Of a DNA stretch of 64,000 bases, positions 28,989 to 39,802 are shown piece after piece. The notes below the pieces were generated by a model. The model had not been told where the DNA came from, did not search any database, and saw nothing but the letters and a program-made list of their open reading frames with translations. Position numbers and translations under genes: made by a program. Position 1 is the first letter of the stretch; the number at the start of each line of letters is the position of its first letter. The stretch spans positions 154,353 through 218,352 of the forward strand of contig NZ_JAVIXR010000006.1 in the NCBI RefSeq assembly GCF_031157525.1, given 5' to 3'. This DNA comes from Marinobacter sediminicola (GTDB taxonomy: Bacteria > Pseudomonadota > Gammaproteobacteria > Pseudomonadales > Oleiphilaceae).

Positions 28989-29924
28989 TTAGCGACTGGC
29001 TCTCTTGATGTAGGTTTCAGGATTTTCGGATTTTCCGTTGCGAATAACCTCGAAGTGCACATGGGGGCCCGTAGAACGTCCTGTGCTTCCCATAAGTGCG
29101 AGCACCTGTCCTTTCTGGACTACATCACCCACCTTCACCTTGATTGTCTTGCTATGGGCGTAACGGGTAACCAAACCCTCACCATGATCAACTTCAACCA
29201 GATTCCCGTAACCATGACGCTCGGAGGCATAGGTAACTACACCGCCAGCAACAGAAATAATGTCACTGCCATCCTTCCCTGCAAGGTCAACCCCGGCGTG
29301 CCAGGTACGCTTACCCGTGAACGGATCAGAGCGGTAGCCATAGCGTGACGACAACCAACCCCATGTGATGGGACGGCCTTCCAGATACAACTCATCCTCG
29401 AGCTTTTGACGGGACGATACCTGATCCAGCAAGCGCAACTGCTGCTCGCGATCAAGCATTTTGCGCTCCAGTTCATCAATCATCCTGGTCAAATCGGGCG
29501 CTGAGAATGAATCTGCGGGAAGTGAATCTTCCGGGCCACCAACCGCTGCCGGTTGATTAAAGTCGAATTCATCACTGGCAATCAGACCGGACTCCACAAA
29601 GCGCTGACCCAAGGCATCAAGGCGCAACAGACGACCCTGAATCTCACCAAGGCGCAGTGTCAGAGCATCTACTTGATCCTGAACATTCTGCTGCAAACCG
29701 GCGAGCTCGGCTTTTTGTTCTCCCAGCGTGCCCTGCCAATGGGAAACAAACTCAGAGTCCGTCGGTTCGCGGGCTTCAGCCTGGCCTACCGCCACGCTAT
29801 ATCCCACCCAGCCTGCAGCTGCTACCAATGCCGCGCCCAAAAGCGCCATGGCAATAACAACCGTGCTATTCAGCGCCAGCACACGGGACTTGCCGTGACT
29901 CTTGCCAACAAGAATGATATTCAT
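28989..29924 (-). CDS. M23 family membrane-anchored metallopeptidase
   Basis: A 311-residue protein. One membrane segment (about 20-42) is followed by a coiled-coil-like periplasmic region (about 60-190) and a LytM/M23 domain. The domain has zinc ligands in WHAGVDLAG (HxxxD) and GPHVHFEV (HxH), so it is probably an active peptidoglycan endopeptidase. A Marinobacter-like secA-M23-dciA order is plausible. I choose ATG 29924 (MNIILVGKSHG); an ATG six codons earlier (29942) is possible, and the frame open to 30098 adds residues with no hydrophobic or family character. Confidence 0.88.
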   Translation of the reverse strand: MNIILVGKSHGKSRVLALNSTVVIAMALLGAALVAAAGWVGYSVAVGQAEAREPTDSEFVSHWQGTLGEQKAELAGLQQNVQDQVDALTLRLGEIQGRLLRLDALGQRFVESGLIASDEFDFNQPAAVGGPEDSLPADSFSAPDLTRMIDELERKMLDREQQLRLLDQVSSRQKLEDELYLEGRPITWGWLSSRYGYRSDPFTGKRTWHAGVDLAGKDGSDIISVAGGVVTYASERHGYGNLVEVDHGEGLVTRYAHSKTIKVKVGDVVQKGQVLALMGSTGRSTGPHVHFEVIRNGKSENPETYIKRASR

Positions 29925-30154
29925 AGTGTTTTCTGATTTCATCAATGAACCGCAACCGTTTCCTGTAGTGTTGCAGCCCGGAATAATCCGAGTGGGTTTG
30001 CCATCCTTAGCAACTACTACGTACTGATATATCGCAGCGCCCGGTAGACATACTGATTTACAACAAGGTAAAACAACAGTAACACCGGCGCTACGCACAA
30101 AACGTGCCGAAGTGTAACCAATCGTTATCGTGGTCGTCGAGAAGAAAACGCCTT

Positions 30155-30601
30155 ATGAAACGAAAAAGTGAGCAAAAAATGACCTTCGACAACCTGGGCC
30201 GGACGCCGGTTCTGCGCGAACTGGTTGCAAAAGCCAATACCCACCGCCAGGCTGAAGAGGAAGTAATCGCGCTACTACCGCCTGCGTTGGCACAAGGCAC
30301 TCGCTTTGTGTGCTGTATCGAGGGCGAGCTAACACTTTCAGCCGATAACGCCGGAAGGGCCAGCCAGATACGTTTCCGTCAGCATGAAATCATGGATAAG
30401 TTGCGGGAGCACGAGCTGTTCCGATTTGTATGGAAGCTCAAAGTAAAAGTAGTACCACCAAGATTTAAAGAAAAACCACCGGCGAAAAAGTTAGTCCTCA
30501 GTAAAGAAAATGCCCAGCTCCTCACAGAGGAAGCCGGGCACACGAAGGATCAAAAACTACGCGAGGTTCTCGAAAAACTCGCAAGCCACGTCCGGGATTA
30601 A
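30155..30601 (+). CDS. dciA: DciA-family (DUF721) protein
   Basis: A 148-residue basic protein of the DUF721/DciA type, the ancestral loader of replicative helicase DnaB in bacteria without DnaC. The position between lpxC and secA is the usual place for this gene in pseudomonad-like genomes. The N-terminal domain (PVLRELVAKANTH and LLPPALAQGTRFVCC) carries the family pattern; the C-terminal part is charged and probably flexible. ATG 30155 is chosen with GAGAAGA upstream; ATG 30181 is an alternative. Confidence 0.85.
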   Translation: MKRKSEQKMTFDNLGRTPVLRELVAKANTHRQAEEEVIALLPPALAQGTRFVCCIEGELTLSADNAGRASQIRFRQHEIMDKLREHELFRFVWKLKVKVVPPRFKEKPPAKKLVLSKENAQLLTEEAGHTKDQKLREVLEKLASHVRD

Positions 30602-30612
30602 GGCATCCAGCC

Positions 30613-31530
30613 TTATGCCGGTACCGCCAGCACAGGTTTCATATAGGAGATGGGGGCAGTTTCTTCGTTATCGAAGGTCACTACTTCCCATGCATCTTCT
30701 TCCGCCCTGAGCTTGCGCAGCAGCTTATTATTCAGATCGTGACCAGACTTGATGCCACGGAATTCACCAATCAGGCTATTGCCTAACAGGTAAAGATCTC
30801 CGATTGCGTCCAGTACTTTGTGCTTGACGAATTCATCATCATAACGAAGACCGTCTTCGTTCAGGATTTTGTAGTCGTCTACCACAATGGCGTTATCTAC
30901 ACTGCCACCCAGCGCCAGATTCATCGCTCGCAGCTTTTCAATATCGCGCATGAACCCGAAAGTTCGTGCGCGGCTGACTTCCTTCACGAAAGACGTGCTT
31001 GAAAAATCCACGGTCGCAGTCTGGGCACGGCCTTTGAACACAGGGTGGTCAAAGTCGATGCCGAAGCTCACTTTGAAGCCTTCAAACGGCAGGAAGGTAG
31101 CCTTCTTGTCGCCTTCTTCAATCGTGACTTCCCGCTTGATGCGAATGAATCGCTTGGCCGCTTCCTGCTCGGCAATGCCGGCAGACTGCAGCAGAAACAC
31201 GAATGGACCGGCAGAACCGTCCATAATCGGCACTTCTGCAGCGCTCAGTTCTACATAGCAGTTATCGATACCGAGACCAGCCATGGCTGACAACAAGTGC
31301 TCAATTGTCGCCACACGGACACCGTCTTTTACCAGCGTCGTGGACAGCATGGTCTCACCCACATTTTCAGCGCAGGCCAGAATCTCGACCACTGGGTCCA
31401 GATCGGTGCGGCGGAAAATGATTCCCGAATCTATCGGTGCAGGCTTGAGAGTCAGGTAAACCTTTTCACCTGAGTGCAGCCCGACACCGGTAGCACGGAT
31501 CGTGTTTTTAAGTGTCCGTTGTCTGATCAT
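30613..31530 (-). CDS. lpxC: UDP-3-O-acyl-N-acetylglucosamine deacetylase
   Basis: Zinc amidase for the committed step of lipid A synthesis. Its 305 residues equal the E. coli length. [18 protein letters not shown] opens the protein, [14 protein letters not shown] carries a zinc His, and [18 protein letters not shown] carries the HxxxD pair. The gene lies downstream of ftsZ after 207 bases and ends 12 bases from the convergent dciA. Confidence 0.99.
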   Translation of the reverse strand: MIRQRTLKNTIRATGVGLHSGEKVYLTLKPAPIDSGIIFRRTDLDPVVEILACAENVGETMLSTTLVKDGVRVATIEHLLSAMAGLGIDNCYVELSAAEVPIMDGSAGPFVFLLQSAGIAEQEAAKRFIRIKREVTIEEGDKKATFLPFEGFKVSFGIDFDHPVFKGRAQTATVDFSSTSFVKEVSRARTFGFMRDIEKLRAMNLALGGSVDNAIVVDDYKILNEDGLRYDDEFVKHKVLDAIGDLYLLGNSLIGEFRGIKSGHDLNNKLLRKLRAEEDAWEVVTFDNEETAPISYMKPVLAVPA

Positions 31531-31737
31531 CGGTTCGTTATTCCGTAAAAATTGGCGATATTCTAAACAAAATCGTGCGTCGAGAATACCAAAAAATACG
31601 ACTGATTGCTATTTGCGCGGCCCAACACTGCCTAAACTTTAAGCAACGTAGCTGCAGCAGCCAGCGTTTCGTTATCCGGGTTCATGATTAAAAATTGCAA
31701 CAATCACTCCCAACCGGATGTCATTTGCAACAGATTA

Positions 31738-32895
31738 TCAGTCAGCTTGCCTGCGAAGGAATGCGGGAATATCGAGATAGTCGACACCCTGCTCTTCACT
31801 TTCCTTGCTCTGATCAATCGCAACATTACCGTGAGATACCGCACGGCGACGCAGGATTGCGGGGCGGTCCAGCTGTTTGTAATCTGTTTTACCGTCCAGG
31901 GAGCGGGTGTTATCCACCACCTTGGTAGGCTTTTCACGGTCTCCGCCCAGGCCTGTCGCAACAACCGTTACCTTAAGCTCGTCGGTCATCTCTGGATCAA
32001 TAACGGTACCAACAACAACGGTAGCGGTATCCGATGCAAACTCACGCACAATGTCGCCAACCTCGGAGAATTCGCCCAGGTTCAGGTCCATACCCGCAGT
32101 AATGTTGACCAGAATGCCCTTGGCACCCTGCAGGTTGACGTCTTCCAGCAATGGGCTGCGGATGGCGGCTTCGGCGGCTTCCCGCGCGCGGTTCTCGCCG
32201 GTGGCGGTCGCCGTACCCATCATTGCCATACCCATTTCGGACATAACTGTTTTTACATCAGCAAAGTCGACGTTGATCATGCCGTTGCGAGTAATCAGAT
32301 CAGCAATACCCTGAACCGCCCCAAGCAGAACGTCATTTGCAGCTGCGAAAGCATCCAACAGGCTGGTCTTCTTACCCAGCACCGCCAGCAGCTTTTCGTT
32401 AGGAATAGTGATTAGCGAGTCAACGCATTCTTCCAGTTCTCTGAGCCCTTCTTCGGCCAGGCTCATACGTTTGCCGCCTTCAAAGTTGAACGGCTTGGTT
32501 ACCACGGCAACGGTCAGAATGCCCATTTCCCGTGCAACTTCAGCAACAACAGGGGCGGCACCCGTGCCAGTACCACCACCCATGCCAGCGGTGATGAACA
32601 CCATATCCGCGCCTTTAATAGACTCGGCGATACGATCGCGATCTTCCAGGGCAGACTGGCGCCCGATTTCCGGGTTTGCCCCTGCTCCGAGTCCCTTTGT
32701 GATGTTACCGCCCAGCTGAATGATCTGGCGCGCATCCATTCCAGCCAACGCCTGAGCATCTGTGTTGGCGCAGATAAAATCTACACCCTCAATGTCACTG
32801 TTCAGCATGTGCCGTACGGCGTTACCGCCACCACCGCCCACACCGATTACTTTAATGACAGCGTTTTGTTGGACATTATCGACTAGTTCAAACAT
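31738..32895 (-). CDS. ftsZ: Cell division protein FtsZ
   Basis: Tubulin-like GTPase forming the division ring. The 385-residue protein has [14 protein letters not shown], the GTP-binding [14 protein letters not shown], and the C-terminal peptide [14 protein letters not shown] that binds FtsA and ZipA. It is the last gene of the dcw cluster, 96 bases after ftsA. A 207-base gap to lpxC follows in which I see no clear terminator. Confidence 0.99.
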   Translation of the reverse strand: MFELVDNVQQNAVIKVIGVGGGGGNAVRHMLNSDIEGVDFICANTDAQALAGMDARQIIQLGGNITKGLGAGANPEIGRQSALEDRDRIAESIKGADMVFITAGMGGGTGTGAAPVVAEVAREMGILTVAVVTKPFNFEGGKRMSLAEEGLRELEECVDSLITIPNEKLLAVLGKKTSLLDAFAAANDVLLGAVQGIADLITRNGMINVDFADVKTVMSEMGMAMMGTATATGENRAREAAEAAIRSPLLEDVNLQGAKGILVNITAGMDLNLGEFSEVGDIVREFASDTATVVVGTVIDPEMTDELKVTVVATGLGGDREKPTKVVDNTRSLDGKTDYKQLDRPAILRRRAVSHGNVAIDQSKESEEQGVDYLDIPAFLRRQAD

Positions 32896-32991
32896 ACCCT
32901 TCCCCTTCGTGCTGTTTTCAGCCTTGTTCCAGGCTGTTAATTCGAGATCGTTTTTTTCGAGATACCTTCGTTTACTGCTTGCCCGGAACCG

Positions 32992-34227
32992 TCAGAAATG
33001 ACCGGTAAACCAGGCTTTCATGCGCTCAAACAGCGAGGGTGCGTCTTCACCCTTGAGCACCGGTGCCCGGCCAAGATCCATCTGCCGGAAACCATGAATC
33101 AATAACCCGACGCCGGTGGCGTAGATGGGGTTATTAACAACTTCTGTCATGCCGGACACTGCGTGCGGACACGCCAAACGTACCGGCATATGGAAGATTT
33201 CTTCTGCAAGCTCGACCACACCTTCCATGGTTGAAGATCCGCCTGTAATCACAATTCCCGCCGGAATCATGTCTTCAAATCCTGACCTGCGCAGCTCTGA
33301 TTGCACGAGGGTAAACAACTCCTCGTAACGGGGCTCCACCACCTCTGCCAAGGCCTGTCGTGAGAGGTCCCTCGGTGCCCGGTCGCCAACGCTGGGCACT
33401 TTGATGGTTTCGTCAGCGCCAGCCAGTTGTGTCAAAGCACAGGCGTATTTGATCTTGATTTCTTCTGCGTTCTGCGTGGGCGTACGCAGAGCCATGGCGA
33501 TGTCGTTGGTAACCTGATCACCCGCAATGGGGATTACCGCGGTGTGGCGGATGGCCCCGCCGGTGAACACGGCGATATCCGTGGTGCCACCACCCATATC
33601 CACAACACAGACACCCAGTTCTTTTTCGTCATCTGTGAGAATGGCGTGGCTCGAAGCCAACTGCTCCAGAATGATGTCGTCGGCTTCAAGACCGCAGCGG
33701 CGAATGCACTTTTCAATGTTCTGGGCTGCGTTCACGGCACAGGTAACCAAGTGAACCTTCGCCTCCAAACGCACACCGGACATGCCCATTGGCTCTTTGA
33801 TGCCTTCCTGGTTATCGATCACAAACTCCTGCGGCAAAATGTGCAGAATTTTTTGATCGGCAGGAATGGCTACGGCCTGTGCAGCGTCGATAACCCGGTC
33901 GATATCGGCCTGAGTCACCTCGCGGTCGCGAATAGCGACAATGCCGTGGGAATTGAGGCTCTTGATATGACTGCCTGCAATCCCTGCATACACAGAGTGA
34001 ATGCGGCAACCGGCCATCAGCTCTGCTTCCTCAACCGCTCGCTGAATCGCCTGAACCGTGGTTTCGATATTGACCACCACCCCCCGCTTCAGACCCCGGG
34101 AAGGGTGGGAACCAATTCCCACCACCTCAATGGTTCCGTCCATCTTGCGTTTGCCGACGATCGCAACCACTTTAGAGGTTCCGATATCGAGGCCGACAAT
34201 CATGTTTTCCGTTTCAACCGATGACAT
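32992..34227 (-). CDS. ftsA: Cell division protein FtsA
   Basis: Actin-like ATPase that anchors FtsZ to the membrane. VGLDIGTSKVVAIVG is phosphate loop 1 and VVDMGGGTTDIAVFTGG is phosphate loop 2. The C-terminal FERMKAWFTGHF is the amphipathic membrane helix. I choose ATG 34227 (MSSVETEN, 411 residues), with GGTGGA just upstream; a TTG four codons earlier overlaps that site. It follows ftsQ by 36 bases. Confidence 0.98.
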   Translation of the reverse strand: MSSVETENMIVGLDIGTSKVVAIVGKRKMDGTIEVVGIGSHPSRGLKRGVVVNIETTVQAIQRAVEEAELMAGCRIHSVYAGIAGSHIKSLNSHGIVAIRDREVTQADIDRVIDAAQAVAIPADQKILHILPQEFVIDNQEGIKEPMGMSGVRLEAKVHLVTCAVNAAQNIEKCIRRCGLEADDIILEQLASSHAILTDDEKELGVCVVDMGGGTTDIAVFTGGAIRHTAVIPIAGDQVTNDIAMALRTPTQNAEEIKIKYACALTQLAGADETIKVPSVGDRAPRDLSRQALAEVVEPRYEELFTLVQSELRRSGFEDMIPAGIVITGGSSTMEGVVELAEEIFHMPVRLACPHAVSGMTEVVNNPIYATGVGLLIHGFRQMDLGRAPVLKGEDAPSLFERMKAWFTGHF

Positions 34228-34263
34228 GTGTTCCACCAAACCGTAGGTCTGAATTTACTGTTT

Positions 34264-35103
34264 CTATGTTTTCGGGCCGGAAGCGGCCTGCGCCAACTTC
34301 CATTGAACCGCCACACCGTTCGTGTAGCGGGCATCCACCCGGCTAACTTCGTCCGACCGTGATATCAGCCGGTTTTCATACACCGTAATAAAGCGCTCAA
34401 AGCGTTTCGCGACCTGATCCCGGCCCAGCACCACTTCAATTCCGTTTGAGAGGCTAAGCGTCCAGGCGCCGCGCCGCTCAAGCGAAAGCCCTGCGAATCC
34501 CAAGCCGTGCCCAACCAGTTTGTCGCTCATAGTGCGCGCCATGTTGATCACATCACGCACCCGCTCATCCGGACCAGCCAGCTGCGGCAATCTTCCTGCA
34601 ACTTCCGGGTTGGGCGGCATAAACAGCTCACCCGTTCGGCTGACCAGGCGGCCGTCAGTCCAGTAAGCCAGCGGCCTCTTTTCCCGGATGTTAATTTCCA
34701 GTCGATCCGGCCATACCCGACGCACTGCTACAGTTTCAATCCAAGGACGCCTCTCAAGATTTGCTTTTATGTCCGAAAGGTCCGTTGAAAAGTAGCTCTT
34801 GCCAATCCAGTTGCCGGCCTGACGCTCAATGGCAACACGGCTGTCGCCGACAAAATCACCATTCACATCAATGGCCAGAATTTGCTGGTCCATGGCCCCC
34901 AGCACCTTGCCTGTTGCCCAAGGCACAAGGCCCGCCACAAGCAGAATCGCAATGCCCATGCCCGCCTGGAGCCAGGGCACCGCTGCCAGAATTGCCTTCA
35001 ACACTCCAAACCGGTCCTTCTCGGGACCGAGGGTTGTTGCTCCCCGGCGCCGGGGAGGGTCGGACGGTATCGCCCGGCTCCGGATTAGTAGTGTTTCAAG
35101 CAT
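34264..35103 (-). CDS. ftsQ: Cell division protein FtsQ
   Basis: Bitopic divisome scaffold. A cytoplasmic N-terminus of about 45 residues, one membrane segment (about 46-66), then a POTRA domain with LSDIKANLERRPWIETVAVRRVWPDRLEINIREKRPLAYW, and a beta domain. The 279-residue length is normal. The start overlaps the ddl stop by eight bases. Confidence 0.96.
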   Translation of the reverse strand: MLETLLIRSRAIPSDPPRRRGATTLGPEKDRFGVLKAILAAVPWLQAGMGIAILLVAGLVPWATGKVLGAMDQQILAIDVNGDFVGDSRVAIERQAGNWIGKSYFSTDLSDIKANLERRPWIETVAVRRVWPDRLEINIREKRPLAYWTDGRLVSRTGELFMPPNPEVAGRLPQLAGPDERVRDVINMARTMSDKLVGHGLGFAGLSLERRGAWTLSLSNGIEVVLGRDQVAKRFERFITVYENRLISRSDEVSRVDARYTNGVAVQWKLAQAASGPKT

Positions 35104-36070
35104 TGGCTCCCTCCAGCGTGTCGCTCAAGATCCGCACAACCAGCTCTTCAAAGCTGATGCCCGCAGCTTTTGCAGCCATTGGTACCAGGCTGTGATCGGT
35201 CATACCCGGGACGGTGTTGACTTCCAGAAGCCAGAACTCACCCTCTGCATCCTGCATGATGTCTACACGTCCCCAGGTCCGACAGCCCACGACCCGAAAA
35301 GCTTCCAGCGCGAGGTTCTGTAACTTCGCTTCATCCTGAGGCGACAAGCCACAGGGAATCCGGTAACGGGTATCGTCCGCCAGATATTTCGCGTCATAGT
35401 CGTAGAACACGTGATCGGTACTCAATCCGATGGCTGGTAGCGCTCTGTCCTGCAACAGACTGACCGTAAACTCGGGGCCTTCAACCCACTCTTCTACTAA
35501 CACTTGGGTGTCCAGTGCTGCAGCAGCCTCATAGGCTTCCACCAACTCTGCTGTGCTGTTCACTTTGCGGATGCCAATGCTGGAACCTTCCCGCGACGGC
35601 TTAACACTCAAAGGCGTGCGTAATTCCTGAACAAGTTTTTCAGCATCGCCTGCAGCCGTCATGGTTCTGAATTTAGGCGTTGGCAAACCGCAACCGGCAA
35701 AGACGTATTTGGTTCGCAATTTATCCATTGCCAGGGCGGAAGCCATCACTTCACTTCCCGTATAAGGAATTCCCGCCTGAGACAGAATCGCTTGCAAGGT
35801 TCCGTCTTCTCCACCACGGCCGTGCAGAGCAATGAATACCCGGTCAAAGTCCGGATTTTCTACACTTTTCAATAGGCATCCCTGAACATCCATGGCAAAG
35901 GCGTCTACGCCTGCAGATACCAAAGCGGCTAGTACCGCTTTGCCGCTTTTGAGAGAGACATCGCGCTCAGCAGAATCCCCACCCATAAACACAGCCACAC
36001 GCCCAAGCGCCTTAACCATCTCTGGCTCGGCCTGATACGCCGGTATTCCGGGATGCTTCACATCACTCAC
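35096..36070 (-). CDS. ddl: D-alanine--D-alanine ligase
   Basis: Makes the D-Ala-D-Ala dipeptide added by MurF. The 324-residue ATP-grasp protein has [45 protein letters not shown] and [15 protein letters not shown]. The GTG start at 36070 lies inside the murC stop region (eight-base overlap), with GGAG nine bases upstream. Cluster position identifies it as the DdlB type. Confidence 0.97.
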   Translation of the reverse strand: MSDVKHPGIPAYQAEPEMVKALGRVAVFMGGDSAERDVSLKSGKAVLAALVSAGVDAFAMDVQGCLLKSVENPDFDRVFIALHGRGGEDGTLQAILSQAGIPYTGSEVMASALAMDKLRTKYVFAGCGLPTPKFRTMTAAGDAEKLVQELRTPLSVKPSREGSSIGIRKVNSTAELVEAYEAAAALDTQVLVEEWVEGPEFTVSLLQDRALPAIGLSTDHVFYDYDAKYLADDTRYRIPCGLSPQDEAKLQNLALEAFRVVGCRTWGRVDIMQDAEGEFWLLEVNTVPGMTDHSLVPMAAKAAGISFEELVVRILSDTLEGANA

Positions 36071-37508
36071 CTGAAATAACTCCTTGCGCCGCTAACCGGA
36101 TCGCTATCCCACCTATGTCCCCGGCACCCTGAGTAATCAAAAGATCGCCGTCCTGTAAAACAGTGGACAACAAGCCTTCAATCTCTCGATTATCTTCCAC
36201 AAACAAAGGCTCAACTTTGCCCCGCTGTCTTATGCTGCGGCATAGCGCCCTACTATCAGCGCCAGGAACCGCTGTTTCTCCGGCGGAGTAAACATCCATG
36301 AGCAACAGGCTATCAACCTCCGACAAAACCCGAACAAAGTCCTCATACAGATCACGGGTTCGGCTAAATCTGTGGGGCTGGTACAGCATCACTATGCGGC
36401 GCTCGGGCCAGGCACCCTGAGCGGCACGAATGACCGCTTCAACCTCTGTAGGGTGGTGACCATAGTCGTCCACAAGCGTGATGGTGCCTTTGGGTATTTT
36501 GTAATCCCCGTAAACCTGAAAGCGACGACCAACGCCGGCGAAAGCTGCCAACCCGCGACAAATAGCTTCATCTGCTATGCCGTCGTCCGTTGCCACAGCG
36601 ATCACGGCCAAGGCGTTCAGAACGTTGTGCCGCCCAGGCATTTTCAGCTCCACAGTAAGGTCGCTTCGACCGCCCGGCCGCTTCACCACGAAGTGAGTTC
36701 TCAGGCCGTCAGAGACAATGTTCTCGGCCCGATAATCCGCATCCGGATTACTGATGCCATAGGTGATGATGGCCCGGGAGATTCGGGGGATGATTTCGTT
36801 CACATAGGGATCATCCACGCACATTACAGCCAGGCCGTAAAATGGCAGGTTGTGGAGGAAGTCCACGAATGTTTGCTTGAGCTTTTCCACGTCGCCGTCG
36901 TAGGTGTCCATATGATCGGCTTCGATGTTCGTGACCACTGACACGGTCGGCGTCAGATGCAGGAAGGAGGCATCGCTCTCATCCGCCTCAGCCACCAGGT
37001 AGCGCGACCCACCCAGTTTGGCATTGGTACCAGCACTGTTCAGCTTGCCGCCGATCACGAAAGTGGGATCGAGGCCGGCCTCACCCAGCACCGACGCAAT
37101 CAGGCTGGTGGTGGTGGTCTTGCCATGGGTACCAGCTACGGCGATGCCGTGACGGTAACGCATGATCTCTGCCAGCATTTCAGCACGGGGCACTATGGGC
37201 ACCCGCCGACTGCGAGCTGACACCATTTCAGGGTTATCTGACGCCACAGCAGACGACACCACAACCACGTCAGCTTTGGCGCTGTTTTCCTCACGGTGGC
37301 CAATCTGTATCTCAATGCCCATGGCTTTGAGGCGATCTGTGACGACACCCTGCTTGATGTCTGAACCAGACACGTCGTAGCCCTGGTTTTTCAGCACTTC
37401 TGCAATGCCGCTCATGCCAGCACCACCGATACCCACAAAGTGAATGTGGCGAATCCGGCGCATTTCCGGTACTTGAAAAGCAAGCGGCGGATTGTTTGTA
37501 TCAGCCAT
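36063..37508 (-). CDS. murC: UDP-N-acetylmuramate--L-alanine ligase
   Basis: First amino-acid addition to UDP-MurNAc in the cytosol. The 481-residue Mur ligase has [40 protein letters not shown] (ATP loop) and [14 protein letters not shown] start with GGAGG upstream; it overlaps the murG end and the ddl start, each by eight bases. Confidence 0.99.
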   Translation of the reverse strand: MADTNNPPLAFQVPEMRRIRHIHFVGIGGAGMSGIAEVLKNQGYDVSGSDIKQGVVTDRLKAMGIEIQIGHREENSAKADVVVVSSAVASDNPEMVSARSRRVPIVPRAEMLAEIMRYRHGIAVAGTHGKTTTTSLIASVLGEAGLDPTFVIGGKLNSAGTNAKLGGSRYLVAEADESDASFLHLTPTVSVVTNIEADHMDTYDGDVEKLKQTFVDFLHNLPFYGLAVMCVDDPYVNEIIPRISRAIITYGISNPDADYRAENIVSDGLRTHFVVKRPGGRSDLTVELKMPGRHNVLNALAVIAVATDDGIADEAICRGLAAFAGVGRRFQVYGDYKIPKGTITLVDDYGHHPTEVEAVIRAAQGAWPERRIVMLYQPHRFSRTRDLYEDFVRVLSEVDSLLLMDVYSAGETAVPGADSRALCRSIRQRGKVEPLFVEDNREIEGLLSTVLQDGDLLITQGAGDIGGIAIRLAAQGVISGE

Positions 37509-38607
37509 TAGCGGCCTCCAGACAATAATTTACGACTCGCTCCGTTGCATCGGGGCGAGCCAAAGTACGTGCAGCCTTGGCCATATCCATGACCCGGGCG
37601 CGGTCCCTGGCGAGATCGCCAAGGGTTTCTGCCAGCACAGCCGGTGTCAGCCGTGACTGTGGTATCAGAATGGCCGCCTTGGCATTTACCATTTGCTGAC
37701 CATTTTTTGTTTGATGATCGTCCACCGCATGGGGGAATGGCACCAGCACTGCGCCGATTCCTGCGGCACACAGCTCAGAAACCGTCAGCGCGCCTGAGCG
37801 GCACAACACTATGTCGGCCCAGCTATAGGCTTCCGCCATATCCTTGATAAACGGTTCAACATTGGCACTCACGCCGTGCTGCTCATAAGAGGCGCGGGCA
37901 TCTTCAAGATGTCGTTCCCCACACTGATGCCTAACCTCTGGCCGCTCTTGTTCTGGCAGCATTGCCAGGGCTTCTGGCAACTGCTGATTGAACACCTGTG
38001 CACCCAGGCTGCCGCCAACCACTAGAATTCGCAGCGGGTTGTTCTGACCTCCGGTTTCGTTCGAGCGCCCGGCCATTCTTTCTTCCGGGGCCGGCAAGGT
38101 CGCCAGGTCTTCCCGCACTGGGTTACCGGTGCACCGGGTGATCACTTCCGCTCCAAAACTTCCCGGGAAGGCTTCCAGTACCGTTTTGGAAAAACGCACC
38201 AGAATCCGGTTTGTCATGCCTGCGATGGCATTCTGCTCATGAATCACCAGCGGCGTTTTCGTAAGCCAGGCGGCCAAGCCGCCAGGGCCAGTCACAAACC
38301 CACCCATGCCAACTACGCAGTCCGGGCGAATGCGACGCATGATGGTAAAGGCCTCCCCGAGCGCGCGCATCAGGCGGAATGGCGCTGCCAGCAACGCGAG
38401 CTTGCCTTTTCCACGGAGCCCGGAGATGTGGATCAGCGACATGGGTATACCAGTGTCTGAGATCAGCCGCTCCTCCATGCCGCCGACAGCACCCAGCCAG
38501 TGAACTTCATGCCCCTTGGCCTCTAGTGCCCGGGCGGTGGCAAGTGCGGGAAACACGTGGCCTCCGGTGCCACCAGCCATCATCAGAAAGCGGCGAGGTT
38601 CACTCAT
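37501..38607 (-). CDS. murG: Lipid II synthase MurG
   Basis: Adds GlcNAc to lipid I on the inner face of the membrane, giving lipid [17 protein letters not shown] is the N-terminal glycine loop and [13 protein letters not shown] begins the second Rossmann domain. I choose ATG 38607 ([13 protein letters not shown], 368 residues) with GGAGGT seven bases upstream; the frame is open to 38709 but that stretch lies within ftsW. It overlaps ftsW by eight bases. Confidence 0.98.
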   Translation of the reverse strand: MSEPRRFLMMAGGTGGHVFPALATARALEAKGHEVHWLGAVGGMEERLISDTGIPMSLIHISGLRGKGKLALLAAPFRLMRALGEAFTIMRRIRPDCVVGMGGFVTGPGGLAAWLTKTPLVIHEQNAIAGMTNRILVRFSKTVLEAFPGSFGAEVITRCTGNPVREDLATLPAPEERMAGRSNETGGQNNPLRILVVGGSLGAQVFNQQLPEALAMLPEQERPEVRHQCGERHLEDARASYEQHGVSANVEPFIKDMAEAYSWADIVLCRSGALTVSELCAAGIGAVLVPFPHAVDDHQTKNGQQMVNAKAAILIPQSRLTPAVLAETLGDLARDRARVMDMAKAARTLARPDATERVVNYCLEAANG

Positions 38608-39802
38608 AGCGCGCACCTCCGCGTTTCCGGGGGGCCGTCTTTTCCGTCGCCTGTTTTTCTTTATCCAGCCGCTCCATTTCAACTCGAGCGAGAATGCCGA
38701 TACACACACAGCTGATCATCAGGCTGGAGCCCCCATAGCTCACCAATGGCAAAGTAAGCCCTTTGGTAGGCAGCAATCCGGTGCTGACTGCCATGTTGAT
38801 TCCAGCCTGCAAGCCGATCAGCAATGTGATGCCGTAGGCGAAGCAGGCACCAAACGGCATATCCGCCTTTTCAGCCCGACGTGCAATCACAAATCCAGTT
38901 ACAACCAGCACAGTAAACAGCCCCAGCACGATCAGTGAGCCAATCAACCCGAACTCTTCCGCGATGATGGCGAAAATAAAATCTGTGTGAGCCTCCGGCA
39001 GGAAGAACAGTTTCTGTATTGAGTTTCCGAGGCCAACGCCACTCCAATCGCCGCGGCCAAAAGCAATCAACGACTGCGTTAGCTGGTAGCCGCTGTCGAA
39101 TTGATCTTTCCAGGGGTCGAGGTAGCTCACTACGCGCTTCAGCCGGTAGGGCTGAGTCAGTACCAGAATGACTCCGAGCACCACCAGAATGGCGATCAGC
39201 GGCACAAACCGGCTAAGCCGCACGCCGCTAAGGAAAATCATGCCCGCTGCCGCTGTCACCAGAACCACCGTTGCCCCGAAGTCGGGCTGTATAACCAATA
39301 AGGCAGATGCCACGCCAAGAACGACCAGCGGCTTCAAAAAGCCCGGCCAGGTATTCAGCAACTCATCGCGGCGCCTTACAACGTAGCCGGCCAGGTATGC
39401 AATCAGGCATAGCTTTGCCACTTCCGACACCTGCACGTTGAATAGACCAAAGGGGATCCAACGCGTAGAACCGTTCACGGTGCGGCCCAGAGGCGTAAGA
39501 ACCAGAACCAGCACCAGCAGGCCTATTCCGAGCAACAACCAGCCGCTGCGCTCCCACCAGGCCACTGGCACATTGACCGATACCAATGCCAGCATGCAGC
39601 CCATAACCGCGAACATAAGCTGACGAATCACATAGTGATAACCATTGCCCATGGTCTCTACTGCCAGGTCCATGGAAGCAGAGGAAATCATCACAACCCC
39701 GATAATCAGCAAGGCGACCGAGCTGATAACCAGAACCGGCAGGGGCTGAATTTCGACCAACCATTGGGTCCTTACGGGTGCTGCTGATAGCCCTAGCTGC
39801 AT
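38600..39802 (-). CDS. ftsW: SEDS-family septal peptidoglycan polymerase FtsW
   Basis: A 400-residue protein with about ten membrane segments, which polymerises lipid II at the septum together with FtsI. Family motifs are LGRTVNGSTRWIPFG, VLVTAAAGMIFLSG and the C-terminal PTKGLTLPLVSYGGSS. It overlaps the murD stop by one base (TGATG) and the murG start by eight. Confidence 0.98.
   Translation of the reverse strand: MQLGLSAAPVRTQWLVEIQPLPVLVISSVALLIIGVVMISSASMDLAVETMGNGYHYVIRQLMFAVMGCMLALVSVNVPVAWWERSGWLLLGIGLLVLVLVLTPLGRTVNGSTRWIPFGLFNVQVSEVAKLCLIAYLAGYVVRRRDELLNTWPGFLKPLVVLGVASALLVIQPDFGATVVLVTAAAGMIFLSGVRLSRFVPLIAILVVLGVILVLTQPYRLKRVVSYLDPWKDQFDSGYQLTQSLIAFGRGDWSGVGLGNSIQKLFFLPEAHTDFIFAIIAEEFGLIGSLIVLGLFTVLVVTGFVIARRAEKADMPFGACFAYGITLLIGLQAGINMAVSTGLLPTKGLTLPLVSYGGSSLMISCVCIGILARVEMERLDKEKQATEKTAPRKRGGARYE

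Noticed and set aside
31684..32415. 243-residue open frame on the plus strand
   Set aside because: Antisense to ftsZ; no family features.
33427..34224. 265-residue open frame on the plus strand
   Set aside because: It lies fully antisense to ftsA, has no recognisable domain and no convincing ribosome-binding site; long antisense frames are common in GC-rich genes.
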